DNA from: an uncultured Porphyromonadaceae bacterium
Lineage (GTDB): Bacteria > Bacteroidota > Bacteroidia > Bacteroidales > Muribaculaceae
Direction of reading: 5' to 3'
Length of the DNA stretch: 7,048 nucleotides
NCBI GenBank assembly: GCA_905193485.1
Contig: CAJJOX010000119.1
Span: forward strand, 1-7,048
The translations under genes were made by a program, and so were the position numbers. This document shows positions 1 to 5,128 of this stretch, one piece after another (the first letter of the stretch is position 1; each line of letters starts with the position of its first letter). The notes under the pieces were generated by a model. The model did not search any database, was not told the origin of the DNA, and worked only from the letters and a program-made list of their open reading frames with translations.

Positions 1-93
1 ATATTATATGGTGATTAACAAATCTTTTAAGAAACTTTTCTAATTGACCGGTGTTTTCATAATATATGTTCAACAGATTAAACTATAGCGTTT
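1..93. other. AT-rich leader upstream of the lipoprotein gene
   Basis: This AT-rich stretch carries no supportable gene. It should hold the promoter of the lipoprotein gene, but I find no good Bacteroidota -7 match; the nearest is TATATGTT at 64-71, with two mismatches to TAnnTTTG. An 11-base string GTTTTCATAAT at 53-63 recurs exactly upstream of the superoxide dismutase gene (1916-1926). No Shine-Dalgarno sequence precedes the ATG at 94, as is usual in this phylum. Confidence 0.4.
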
Positions 94-708
94 ATGAAAA
101 AGATTTTTGGGATTGTCATCATGGCGATGACATTTTTTCTTACCGGATGTAGTCCATATACCCTTGTCAATAGCGAAACATACAATAATGCCGACCTGTC
201 GTCGTACACGACATTCCGTATTGTAACCCCGGATGAAGGCAAAATGATACCCGGAATGCAGATGGTGACTTACTATAATATCGCCGCCGCCATACGCGAG
301 CAGATGGTTGAGCGTGGATATACGGAGGACCCGGCCTCGACGTTGCTGATCAATATCGGTCTGTCGGTGCAAAAGGAATTGCAGACCGAACCGGTGATCC
401 CCAATTATTACCCTTATTATGGCCCTTATCCTTATCCCGGATATTATCCCTTCTTTATGTATCCTCGCCAGTATTACTGGCCGTCGTATGCCAATGCACA
501 GGTGATCACAGGCGTTTATCGCGAAGGCGTCCTGACGATGGATATGGTGAACATTGTCGACAAGGTGCCGCTCTATTCAGCATCCGTCGCAACGATTCTT
601 AACGGAAACGGTCAGGCTCAGTTCCGCAATCTATCCGGAATAGCAGAGGCCGTCGGCACTCTATTCTCAAAATTCCCGGTTCCTGTGCTTCCGCAATACC
701 GCAAATAA
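94..708 (+). CDS. DUF4136-domain lipoprotein
   Basis: A 204-residue predicted lipoprotein of the envelope. Residues 1-18 form a short basic and hydrophobic signal peptide ending in a lipobox (Leu-Thr-Gly-Cys), with Cys19 as the lipidation site. The rest resembles the DUF4136 family: an early Tyr-x-Thr-Phe strand (residues 38-41), a helix that ends in an Arg-Gly-Tyr turn (about 63-76), and a late strand leading to Leu-x-x-Asp (about 147-150) before a Val-Asp segment. DUF4136 proteins have no established biochemical role. A striking Tyr/Pro-rich stretch at residues 104-132 holds about 13 Tyr and 8 Pro and probably forms an extended exposed loop. The start at 94 is chosen because it gives the complete signal peptide. 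The gene stands alone, with a terminator right after it. Family call is from pattern recognition only. Confidence 0.8.
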   Translation: MKKIFGIVIMAMTFFLTGCSPYTLVNSETYNNADLSSYTTFRIVTPDEGKMIPGMQMVTYYNIAAAIREQMVERGYTEDPASTLLINIGLSVQKELQTEPVIPNYYPYYGPYPYPGYYPFFMYPRQYYWPSYANAQVITGVYREGVLTMDMVNIVDKVPLYSASVATILNGNGQAQFRNLSGIAEAVGTLFSKFPVPVLPQYRK

Positions 709-730
709 ACAGTGTGGGCGCAGAATCATA

Positions 731-770
731 TATCGGCATGGGATCATCAACCTCATGCCGATAATTTTGT
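731..770 (+). terminator. Rho-independent terminator after the lipoprotein gene
   Basis: A perfect 10-base inverted repeat, TATCGGCATG at 731-740 and CATGCCGATA at 754-763, encloses a 13-base loop and is followed by a short T-rich run (TTTTGT, 765-770). It begins 22 bases after the lipoprotein stop codon and 85 bases before the hydrolase start, so it should separate the two genes. The T-run is short, so termination may be partial. Confidence 0.75.
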
Positions 771-815
771 CTGATACAGCATTCAATATTCACGCATAAG
801 CGACGTTTACATTAC

Positions 816-1862
816 ATGAAAAGGCTAATCATAGTTTTGATATCTGTTGTCTCTCTGATCGCTGTTGCGGCGGCTCAGGCACAAAAATGGTCGGTCGACA
901 CTCTTGGCGGTAAGTTTGAAGTGCGTCATTTTGATCAAGGTCGCGACTATAGCGGGCCGGTACGCAGCTCAGTTGTGCGTCTGTCGCCATCGTCATCGTC
1001 ATCAGAAGTGGCCACGCTCTATATACATGGGTTCAACGATTATTTTTTTCAGACGGAGATGGCCGAAATGTTCGTGAAGCATGGCTATGGATTCTATGCC
1101 GTTGATTTGCGCAAGTATGGGCGCTCGATTATTGCCGGACAAAAACGATGTCAGGTGCGCAATTTCAAAGAATACTTTCCTGATATAGATTCCGCCCTGC
1201 GCGTGATCAGTGAGGACGGGTATAGAAAGGTAGTGCTTATGGGGCATTCCACCGGCGGTCTTGTGGCTGCTTTTTACTTAGCCCATCATCCCGATGTGCC
1301 GGTTGACGCACTTCTGCTCAACAGTCCGTTTCTCGATTGGAATCTGGGGAAGAAGGAATGCCTTGTAGGAGCCGTGGCCGCTCTTGGAGCCCTGTTGCCG
1401 AATGTATCGTTCAAATCGGGATCCGGGAGAGCCTATGGCGAGAGCCTAAATTGTCACTGGCATGGCGAATGGCAATATGACACAATTTGGAAATCGATCG
1501 ATCCGACAGTTGTCGACCTCGGATGGGTGCGAGCGGTCAATTCGGCTCAGAATTATCTCAAGCACCATGCGATGCGGATCGATCAGCCCATACTGCTTAT
1601 GTATTCAGCCAATAGTGTCGATGCTGTCGACTGGACGCCGGAAGTGAATCACGCTGATGCCGTGCTTGATGTGGCCGACATACGCAATTACGGCATGCGA
1701 CTCGGCCCCCGCGTCACGGCCATAATGGTTGAAGGCGGCATGCACGATCTTGTCCTTTCGTCAAAGGAGGTACGCGAACCGCTATACAGTTATATTTTCG
1801 CGTGGCTCGCTGATATTGTGCCGACTTCAGAAAATCATCCTATTCTGCTACCCGGGAAATGA
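816..1862 (+). CDS. Exported alpha/beta hydrolase, serine hydrolase (Hydrolase_4 / monoacylglycerol-lipase type)
   Basis: A 348-residue serine hydrolase that probably acts outside the cytoplasm. Residues 1-22 look like a Sec signal peptide (Lys-Arg, a hydrophobic core, then Ala-rich with an Ala-Gln-Ala end), without a lipobox cysteine. The fold markers appear in order: a strand into His71-Gly72 (oxyanion loop), the Asp-Leu-Arg-x-x-Gly-Arg-Ser segment (residues 97-104) typical of lysophospholipase and monoglyceride-lipase relatives, the nucleophile elbow Gly-His-Ser-Thr-Gly with Ser145, and a late Gly-Gly-Met-His with His310 as likely catalytic histidine. The acid is probably one of the Asp residues near 269-286. 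A lid-like insertion lies around 175-240. A run of five Ser (59-63) sits before the core domain. The substrate cannot be told; an ester or acylglycerol is the family-level guess. No clear promoter is visible between the preceding terminator and this start. Confidence 0.85.
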   Translation: MKRLIIVLISVVSLIAVAAAQAQKWSVDTLGGKFEVRHFDQGRDYSGPVRSSVVRLSPSSSSSEVATLYIHGFNDYFFQTEMAEMFVKHGYGFYAVDLRKYGRSIIAGQKRCQVRNFKEYFPDIDSALRVISEDGYRKVVLMGHSTGGLVAAFYLAHHPDVPVDALLLNSPFLDWNLGKKECLVGAVAALGALLPNVSFKSGSGRAYGESLNCHWHGEWQYDTIWKSIDPTVVDLGWVRAVNSAQNYLKHHAMRIDQPILLMYSANSVDAVDWTPEVNHADAVLDVADIRNYGMRLGPRVTAIMVEGGMHDLVLSSKEVREPLYSYIFAWLADIVPTSENHPILLPGK

Positions 1863-1869
1863 GCAGAAT
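1842..1869 (+). other. Hairpin spanning the hydrolase stop codon
   Basis: A perfect 8-base inverted repeat, ATTCTGCT at 1842-1849 and AGCAGAAT at 1862-1869, with a 12-base loop. It overlaps the hydrolase stop (TGA, 1860-1862). No T-run follows directly; the nearest TTTT starts 13 bases later (1883-1886). It may weakly terminate transcription or protect the 3' end, but it is not a textbook terminator. Confidence 0.35.
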
Positions 1870-1899
1870 CGAGGTCTTAGGATTTTCTATCCGTGAACT

Positions 1900-1945
1900 T
1901 TTGTCGTGCACAGACGTTTTCATAATGTAGATTTATTAACGACAA
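1900..1945 (+). promoter_or_regulatory. Putative superoxide dismutase promoter with flanking inverted repeat
   Basis: TAGATTTA at 1928-1935 matches the Bacteroidota -7 element TAnnTTTG at five of six fixed positions, and a TTTG at 1900-1903 could be the -33 element. The 24-base gap between them is longer than usual, which lowers confidence. Start of transcription would fall near 1942, giving a leader of about 25 bases before the ATG at 1967. A 7-base inverted repeat, TTGTCGT (1901-1907) and ACGACAA (1939-1945), brackets the -7 element and could be a regulator site. Confidence 0.4.
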
Positions 1946-1966
1946 CAATTCTCACTTTATCGAAAC

Positions 1967-2560
1967 ATGAAAACGACTGTCTATTCTCTACCGGATCTTC
2001 CTTATGCCGATGACGCGCTTGCTCCGGCAATTTCCGCTGAAACTGTGCGCTATCACTACGGCAAGCATGAAAGAGCTTATATCGACAATCTCAACAAAAT
2101 GATCAAAGGCACGGAATTTGAAGATATGGAGCTTGAGGAGATCATCCGCAGTTCTGAGGGCGCATTGTTTAACAATGCATCCCAGGCATGGAATCATATA
2201 TTCTACTTTTTTACATTCTCGCCATCGGGTGCCCGCGAGCCATCGGGCGAATTGCGTAAAGCCATCGATCTGCAATTCGGTTCGTTTGATGATTTCAAAC
2301 GCGAGTTTGTCGATGCCGGTGTCAGGCTTTTCGGCAGCGGCTGGGTGTGGCTTGTCTGCGACGAAGATGGCAAGCTGATGATCGTTCAGAAGTCAAATGC
2401 CGGTAATCCGTTGACCGACGGGCTCATCCCCTTGATGACATTCGATGTCTGGGAACATGCCTACTATCTTGACTACCAAAACCGACGTGCTGAAGCATTG
2501 GATCGTATCTGGTCGGTAATAGACTGGGACGTCGTCAGCAGTAGATATGAAATAGACTGA
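1967..2560 (+). CDS. sodB: Superoxide dismutase [Fe], SodB family
   Basis: Cytoplasmic enzyme that converts superoxide to hydrogen peroxide and oxygen; part of the oxygen defence of an anaerobe. At 197 residues it has normal family length and aligns along its whole length, by memory, with the E. coli iron enzyme. The N-terminal helical hairpin holds Tyr-His-Tyr-Gly-Lys-His (29-34) with ligand His30, then Asn-Asn-Ala-Ser-Gln-Ala-Trp-Asn-His (69-77) with ligand His77. The C-terminal domain carries Asp-Val-Trp-Glu-His-Ala-Tyr-Tyr (160-167) with ligands Asp160 and His164. The active-site Gln lies in the N-terminal half (Gln73), the iron-type arrangement. Thr158, two residues before ligand Asp160, also points to iron; cambialistic relatives such as the P. 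gingivalis enzyme have Gly there. No signal peptide. Transcribed alone, between its own putative promoter and a strong terminator. Confidence 0.97.
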   Translation: MKTTVYSLPDLPYADDALAPAISAETVRYHYGKHERAYIDNLNKMIKGTEFEDMELEEIIRSSEGALFNNASQAWNHIFYFFTFSPSGAREPSGELRKAIDLQFGSFDDFKREFVDAGVRLFGSGWVWLVCDEDGKLMIVQKSNAGNPLTDGLIPLMTFDVWEHAYYLDYQNRRAEALDRIWSVIDWDVVSSRYEID

Positions 2561-2645
2561 TCCGCGAGCATGAACCTGATCATGTAACGACGGACCGGAT
2601 CAATCACGGATTACTTATTTTTATAAGCATAATGTGATGAATGGA

Positions 2646-2678
2646 GAGGGCGGTACTTGTGAAAGCACTGCCCTTTTT
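2646..2678 (+). terminator. Rho-independent terminator after the dismutase gene
   Basis: The stem pairs 2647-2658 with 2663-2674: eleven pairs including one G-U, with a single A-C mismatch (2655/2666), closed by a GTGA tetraloop (2659-2662) of the stable GNRA class. Five T residues (2674-2678) follow the GC-rich base of the stem. This is a strong intrinsic terminator for the superoxide dismutase transcript and isolates it from the polymerase cluster. Confidence 0.88.
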
Positions 2679-2742
2679 AGTATTGCCGTCATATGGGGTT
2701 AGGCTTTTTTAACCTTTCGGGGTCGGAATAATTCCCGTTGCC

Positions 2743-2760
2743 GTGCATATTTTTGTGCAG
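2743..2760 (+). promoter_or_regulatory. Polymerase-cluster promoter -7 element inside a repeated GTGCA
   Basis: TATTTTTG at 2748-2755, followed by T, is a perfect match to the Bacteroidota -7 consensus TAnnTTTG(Y). No TTTG lies at the expected -33 distance, so the promoter may be weak or need activation. The element is flanked by GTGCA at 2743-2747 and 2755-2759, a direct repeat with a 12-base period; the inner TGCA pairs also make a TGCA-N8-TGCA palindrome. A protein bound there would cover the -7 element, as an SOS-type repressor would. Predicted transcription start is near 2762. Confidence 0.5.
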
Positions 2761-2786
2761 ATATTTTAGGATAGGAAGTAAAATAT
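2761..2786 (+). repeat. AT-rich inverted repeat in the predicted polymerase leader
   Basis: ATATTTTA (2761-2768) and TAAAATAT (2779-2786) form a perfect 8-base inverted repeat around a purine-rich 10-base spacer (2769-2778). It starts just where transcription from the -7 element should begin, so it could be an operator in DNA or a leader hairpin in RNA. The arms are pure A/T, so a chance origin in AT-rich intergenic DNA is possible. Confidence 0.45.
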
Positions 2787-2820
2787 ATCTATCGCATCGA
2801 TATGCCAAGGGCTGTTTTGA

Positions 2821-4359
2821 ATGATATCCGGGAGCCCGATGGTCATGATGTCGGATTTGATGAACGGTAACGGAAAAATGCAGGAACAGCTACAATATCT
2901 CGCCATCGACCTGAAAAGCTTTTATGCTTCGGTTGAATGTGTGGAGCGTGGATTGGACGCTCTTGACGCTTGTCTTGTCGTCGCAGACGAAAGCCGCACC
3001 AACAAGACCATATGCCTCGCCGTTTCGCCGGCATTGAAAGCGTTCGGCGTGTCGGGGCGTCCGCGTCTGTTTGAAGTGGAGCGGATAGTAAGGGATGTCA
3101 ACCGCAAACGGGGTCACAACGGTACATCATCCTCCGGTCGTGAACTTGCCGCGCATTCCGAACTTGCGCTGACTTATATAGTGGCGACGCCACGGATGCG
3201 ACTGTATATCGATTATTCAGCACGTATTTACGGTATTTATCTACGGTATATCGCACCTGAAGATATTCTGGTCTATTCCATAGACGAGGTGATCATAGAT
3301 CTAACGGGCTATCTCAGCACTTACAAAAAGTCGGCTTATGACCTGGCAATGCAAATGGTCCGCGACGTGATTGACGAAACCGGAATAACTGCAACGGTGG
3401 GAATAGGAACAAATATGTATCTCAGCAAAATCGCCATGGATATTGTGGCAAAAAAAATGCCGCCTGATAAAAATGGAGTGCGCATAGCCGAACTTGACGA
3501 GCTTTCTTTTCGCCGGCAGTTGTGGACACATACGCCTCTCACCGACTTTTGGCGTGTAGGTCATGGGGTTGCAAGGCGCCTTGAAGCTGTCGGATTATAT
3601 ACAATGGGTGACGTGGCACGTGCATCGTTCAGGCATGAAGATTGGTTTTTTCGCGAATTTGGTGTGAACGCCGAATTGCTCATTGATCATGCCTGGGGTC
3701 GCGAACCGGTGACTATGGATGCCGTCAAGTCCTATCGTCCAGTCGCCCGATCGATGTCAAGCGGGCAAGTGCTCCAAAGTGCCTATTCTTTCGACAAAGC
3801 CCTGGTCGTGGCTCTGGAGATGGCAGACAATATGGCTCTTGATCTTGTGGAAAAAGGGCTTCTTGCTGATCGTATAACACTTACCATAGGCTATGACAGC
3901 AGGAATTTCTCCAATCCGATTATACGCCATTTATACAAAGGCAGGATTACTACCGATCATTATGGACGTCCGTTGCCTTGTCATTCCCACGGCACATCGA
4001 ATTTCGGTTGCAGCACGTCATCATCGCGGCTTATCATGAAACATGTCGAAACATTGTTCCGCAGCATAGTTGATCCGATGCTGTTTGTGCGCCGGCTGTC
4101 GCTGTCAGTCAGCGGATTGCATCCGATAGGGGAAGATCGTCCCAAGGCAGTTCAATTGGAACTGTTTACCGATTATAAAACGCATTCCGGCCGGCTCAAA
4201 GCCGAAGCGCTTGAATCAGCGCGCGAGCGTCGCCGTCAAAGCGCCATCATTAATTTACGGCGACGCTTCGGCAGGAATGTGATTCTCACCGGTTTGAATT
4301 ATGCCGACGGCGCCACTCAAAAAGAAAGGAACAAACAGATAGGAGGACATAAAGCATGA
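2821..4359 (+). CDS. Y-family translesion DNA polymerase, UvrX/UmuC-like (ImpB/MucB/SamB)
   Basis: An error-prone polymerase that copies past DNA lesions. Counting from 2821 (512 residues): catalytic Asp30 opens Asp-Leu-Lys-Ser-Phe-Tyr-Ala-Ser-Val-Glu (30-39), where Tyr35 is the likely steric gate; Asp155-Glu156 in Tyr-Ser-Ile-Asp-Glu-Val supply the other metal-binding acids; Gly-Ile-Gly-Thr-Asn (194-198) lies in the palm; a helix-hairpin-helix-like thumb is at about 238-265; the little finger is at about 305-435. Gln-Leu-Glu-Leu-Phe (445-449) fits a beta-clamp-binding motif. The overall sequence, including the Arg-Asn-x-Gln-Ile-Gly-Gly-His-Lys-Ala tail (503-512), is the type I know from Firmicutes UvrX-like polymerases. 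Start is uncertain: relatives begin close to the Tyr-Leu-Ala-Ile-Asp strand, so Met20 (2878, A-rich upstream) may be the true start, giving 493 residues. All catalytic residues are intact. It overlaps the next gene by four bases. Confidence 0.95.
   Translation: MISGSPMVMMSDLMNGNGKMQEQLQYLAIDLKSFYASVECVERGLDALDACLVVADESRTNKTICLAVSPALKAFGVSGRPRLFEVERIVRDVNRKRGHNGTSSSGRELAAHSELALTYIVATPRMRLYIDYSARIYGIYLRYIAPEDILVYSIDEVIIDLTGYLSTYKKSAYDLAMQMVRDVIDETGITATVGIGTNMYLSKIAMDIVAKKMPPDKNGVRIAELDELSFRRQLWTHTPLTDFWRVGHGVARRLEAVGLYTMGDVARASFRHEDWFFREFGVNAELLIDHAWGREPVTMDAVKSYRPVARSMSSGQVLQSAYSFDKALVVALEMADNMALDLVEKGLLADRITLTIGYDSRNFSNPIIRHLYKGRITTDHYGRPLPCHSHGTSNFGCSTSSSRLIMKHVETLFRSIVDPMLFVRRLSLSVSGLHPIGEDRPKAVQLELFTDYKTHSGRLKAEALESARERRRQSAIINLRRRFGRNVILTGLNYADGATQKERNKQIGGHKA
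4341..4346 (+). promoter_or_regulatory. Canonical Shine-Dalgarno of the yolD-like gene, inside the polymerase 3' end
   Basis: AGGAGG at 4341-4346 lies nine bases before the ATG at 4356, an ideal Shine-Dalgarno position. Other starts in this window show no comparable site, as expected for Bacteroidota. The same bases fall in the polymerase codons for Ile-Gly-Gly of its C-terminal tail, so they are constrained twice. The site supports 4356 as the yolD start. Confidence 0.8.
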
Positions 4360-4784
4360 TGGCCGGATTTCCATACGAAGACATCATAACACTTGATCGG
4401 CCTGTGAGCCGGAAACATATGCCGATGCCGATGTTGAACCGTGCCGCACAGTTCATGCCATTCGCTGCCCTTAAAGGTTATGACACGGCAATAGCCGAAA
4501 TGGCACGCACAACAGTCGCTAAAATCGAAGTTTCGACAGAAACAAGTGAGGAAATGTCGCGTAAGCTTGTCTATATCATGGCGATTAACGAAAAACCGCA
4601 TGTCAAGATCACGTATTTTCAATCCGACAGCCGGAAAAACGGGGGCATATATATCGTTAAGACAGGTGTGATAAAAAAGGTGGATATGACAGAAAAATAT
4701 ATTATCTTTACTGACGGCACGCGTATATCTTTTGACGCGGTCTGTGATATTGACGGTGATATATTCACCGGACTGGAATTCTAA
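4356..4784 (+). CDS. YolD-family protein, partner of the Y-family polymerase
   Basis: A 142-residue cytoplasmic protein of the YolD-like family (PF08863), which Pfam describes as a possible functional counterpart of UmuD, the accessory subunit of polymerase V. The hallmark is Arg-Ala-Ala-Gln-Phe-x-Pro-Phe-Ala-Ala-Leu-x-Gly-Tyr-Asp at residues 29-43. A helical segment follows (about 45-78), then a beta-rich C-terminal half (about 83-135) that includes Gly-Gly-x-Tyr (96-99) and Phe-Thr-Asp-Gly-Thr (118-122). No UmuD-like self-cleavage Ser/Lys pair can be recognised. Its ATG overlaps the polymerase stop as ATGA (4356-4359) and a strong Shine-Dalgarno precedes it, so translation is probably coupled to the polymerase. 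A second ATG at 4359 would remove only one residue. Homologues pair with UvrX-type polymerases in Bacillus and other Firmicutes, so the pairing here is strong functional evidence. Confidence 0.9.
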   Translation: MMAGFPYEDIITLDRPVSRKHMPMPMLNRAAQFMPFAALKGYDTAIAEMARTTVAKIEVSTETSEEMSRKLVYIMAINEKPHVKITYFQSDSRKNGGIYIVKTGVIKKVDMTEKYIIFTDGTRISFDAVCDIDGDIFTGLEF

Positions 4785-4795
4785 AGCGTCGTGAC

Positions 4796-5071
4796 ATGAA
4801 AATGACATCCTCGTTAGCAAAATTAAAGAAGTGGCTTGGCGGCCTGTCGTTTCGCACCGGAATTATTGTGCTGGTGATCTGCGTTATGTGTTATTTATTG
4901 TCGTTCGCGCAAATGCTGTTGCCGATTTCGTTAGCAGTCAAAGGCGTGTTATGGACAATTTTCTTTGGCTTAGCCAAAGCCACACAATATACCGCATTAC
5001 TGATCATAGGGAAGGATGGGGTCGTCAGGTTGCGGCGATATTTTCGCGGGAATCCCGATGACAAAGCGTGA
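4796..5071 (+). CDS. Small two-helix membrane protein, unrecognised
   Basis: A 91-residue protein that I do not recognise. It begins with a basic amphipathic stretch (residues 1-20, with Lys-Leu-Lys-Lys-Trp), then has two hydrophobic helices at about 22-44 and 50-72, and ends with a basic tail (Arg-Leu-Arg-Arg-Tyr-Phe-Arg, 78-84) and an acidic Asp-Asp. Positive charge at both ends predicts a hairpin in the inner membrane with both termini in the cytoplasm. A Pro43 marks the turn after the first helix. It starts 11 bases after the yolD stop, so it is probably co-transcribed with the polymerase pair, though a chance neighbour is possible. Met3 (4802) is an alternative start. Function is unknown; no enzymatic motif is visible. 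Confidence 0.7.
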   Translation: MKMTSSLAKLKKWLGGLSFRTGIIVLVICVMCYLLSFAQMLLPISLAVKGVLWTIFFGLAKATQYTALLIIGKDGVVRLRRYFRGNPDDKA

Positions 5072-5128
5072 TGGTTGATATAAAGCCCCTGTGACTTCGT
5101 CGGCAGCCTATACAATCCCTGCACTTAG
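5072..5128. other. Convergent intergenic gap without a clear terminator
   Basis: These 57 bases separate the stops of two converging genes. I see no GC-rich hairpin with a T-run on either strand. The only inverted repeat is GTCAG-TTG-CTGAC at 5128-5140, which overlaps the response-regulator stop and has no T-run after it in either direction. Transcripts from both sides may therefore overlap, or end by a Rho-dependent route. Confidence 0.4.

Larger units (their letters stand above)
2561..2820. other. Intergenic region between the dismutase and polymerase genes
   Basis: These 260 bases hold no supportable gene. The first part holds the dismutase terminator (2646-2678). The second part, 2697-2786, is packed with inverted repeats: GGTTA/TAACC (2697-2701, 2710-2714, around CTTTTTT), GGAAT-A-ATTCC (2725-2735), TGCA-N8-TGCA (2744-2759) and ATATTTTA-N10-TAAAATAT (2761-2786). 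A 7-base repeat TGATCCG/CGGATCA (2558-2564, 2596-2602) also spans the dismutase stop. I see no Firmicutes-type LexA box (CGAAC-N4-GTTCG). Confidence 0.6.

Noticed and set aside
989..1004. TCG/TCA microsatellite as a phase-variation tract
   Set aside because: The unit is in-frame codons for five Ser, so gain or loss of units would not switch the hydrolase off, and the tract is short.
1842..1869. Intrinsic terminator for the hydrolase gene
   Set aside because: The 8-base stem is perfect, but no T-run follows directly, so it is listed only as a hairpin.
2614..2627. CTTAT-TTTT-ATAAG hairpin after the dismutase gene
   Set aside because: Only five AT-rich pairs; likely chance, and the real terminator lies just downstream.
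2697..2714. GGTTA/TAACC hairpin as a second dismutase terminator
   Set aside because: The T-run is inside the loop rather than after the stem, so it does not have terminator form.
2561..2820. Firmicutes-type LexA box upstream of the polymerase
   Set aside because: No CGAAC-N4-GTTCG or near match was found on reading the region.
4317..4820. Minus-strand open frame of 167 codons opposite the yolD-like gene
   Set aside because: It lies antisense to the well-supported YolD protein, shows no recognisable domain and is rich in His, Cys and Phe in the manner of a shadow frame.
4831..5061. Alternative plus frame of 76 codons overlapping the small membrane protein
   Set aside because: The other frame gives a coherent two-helix membrane protein closely following yolD; this one has no such pattern.
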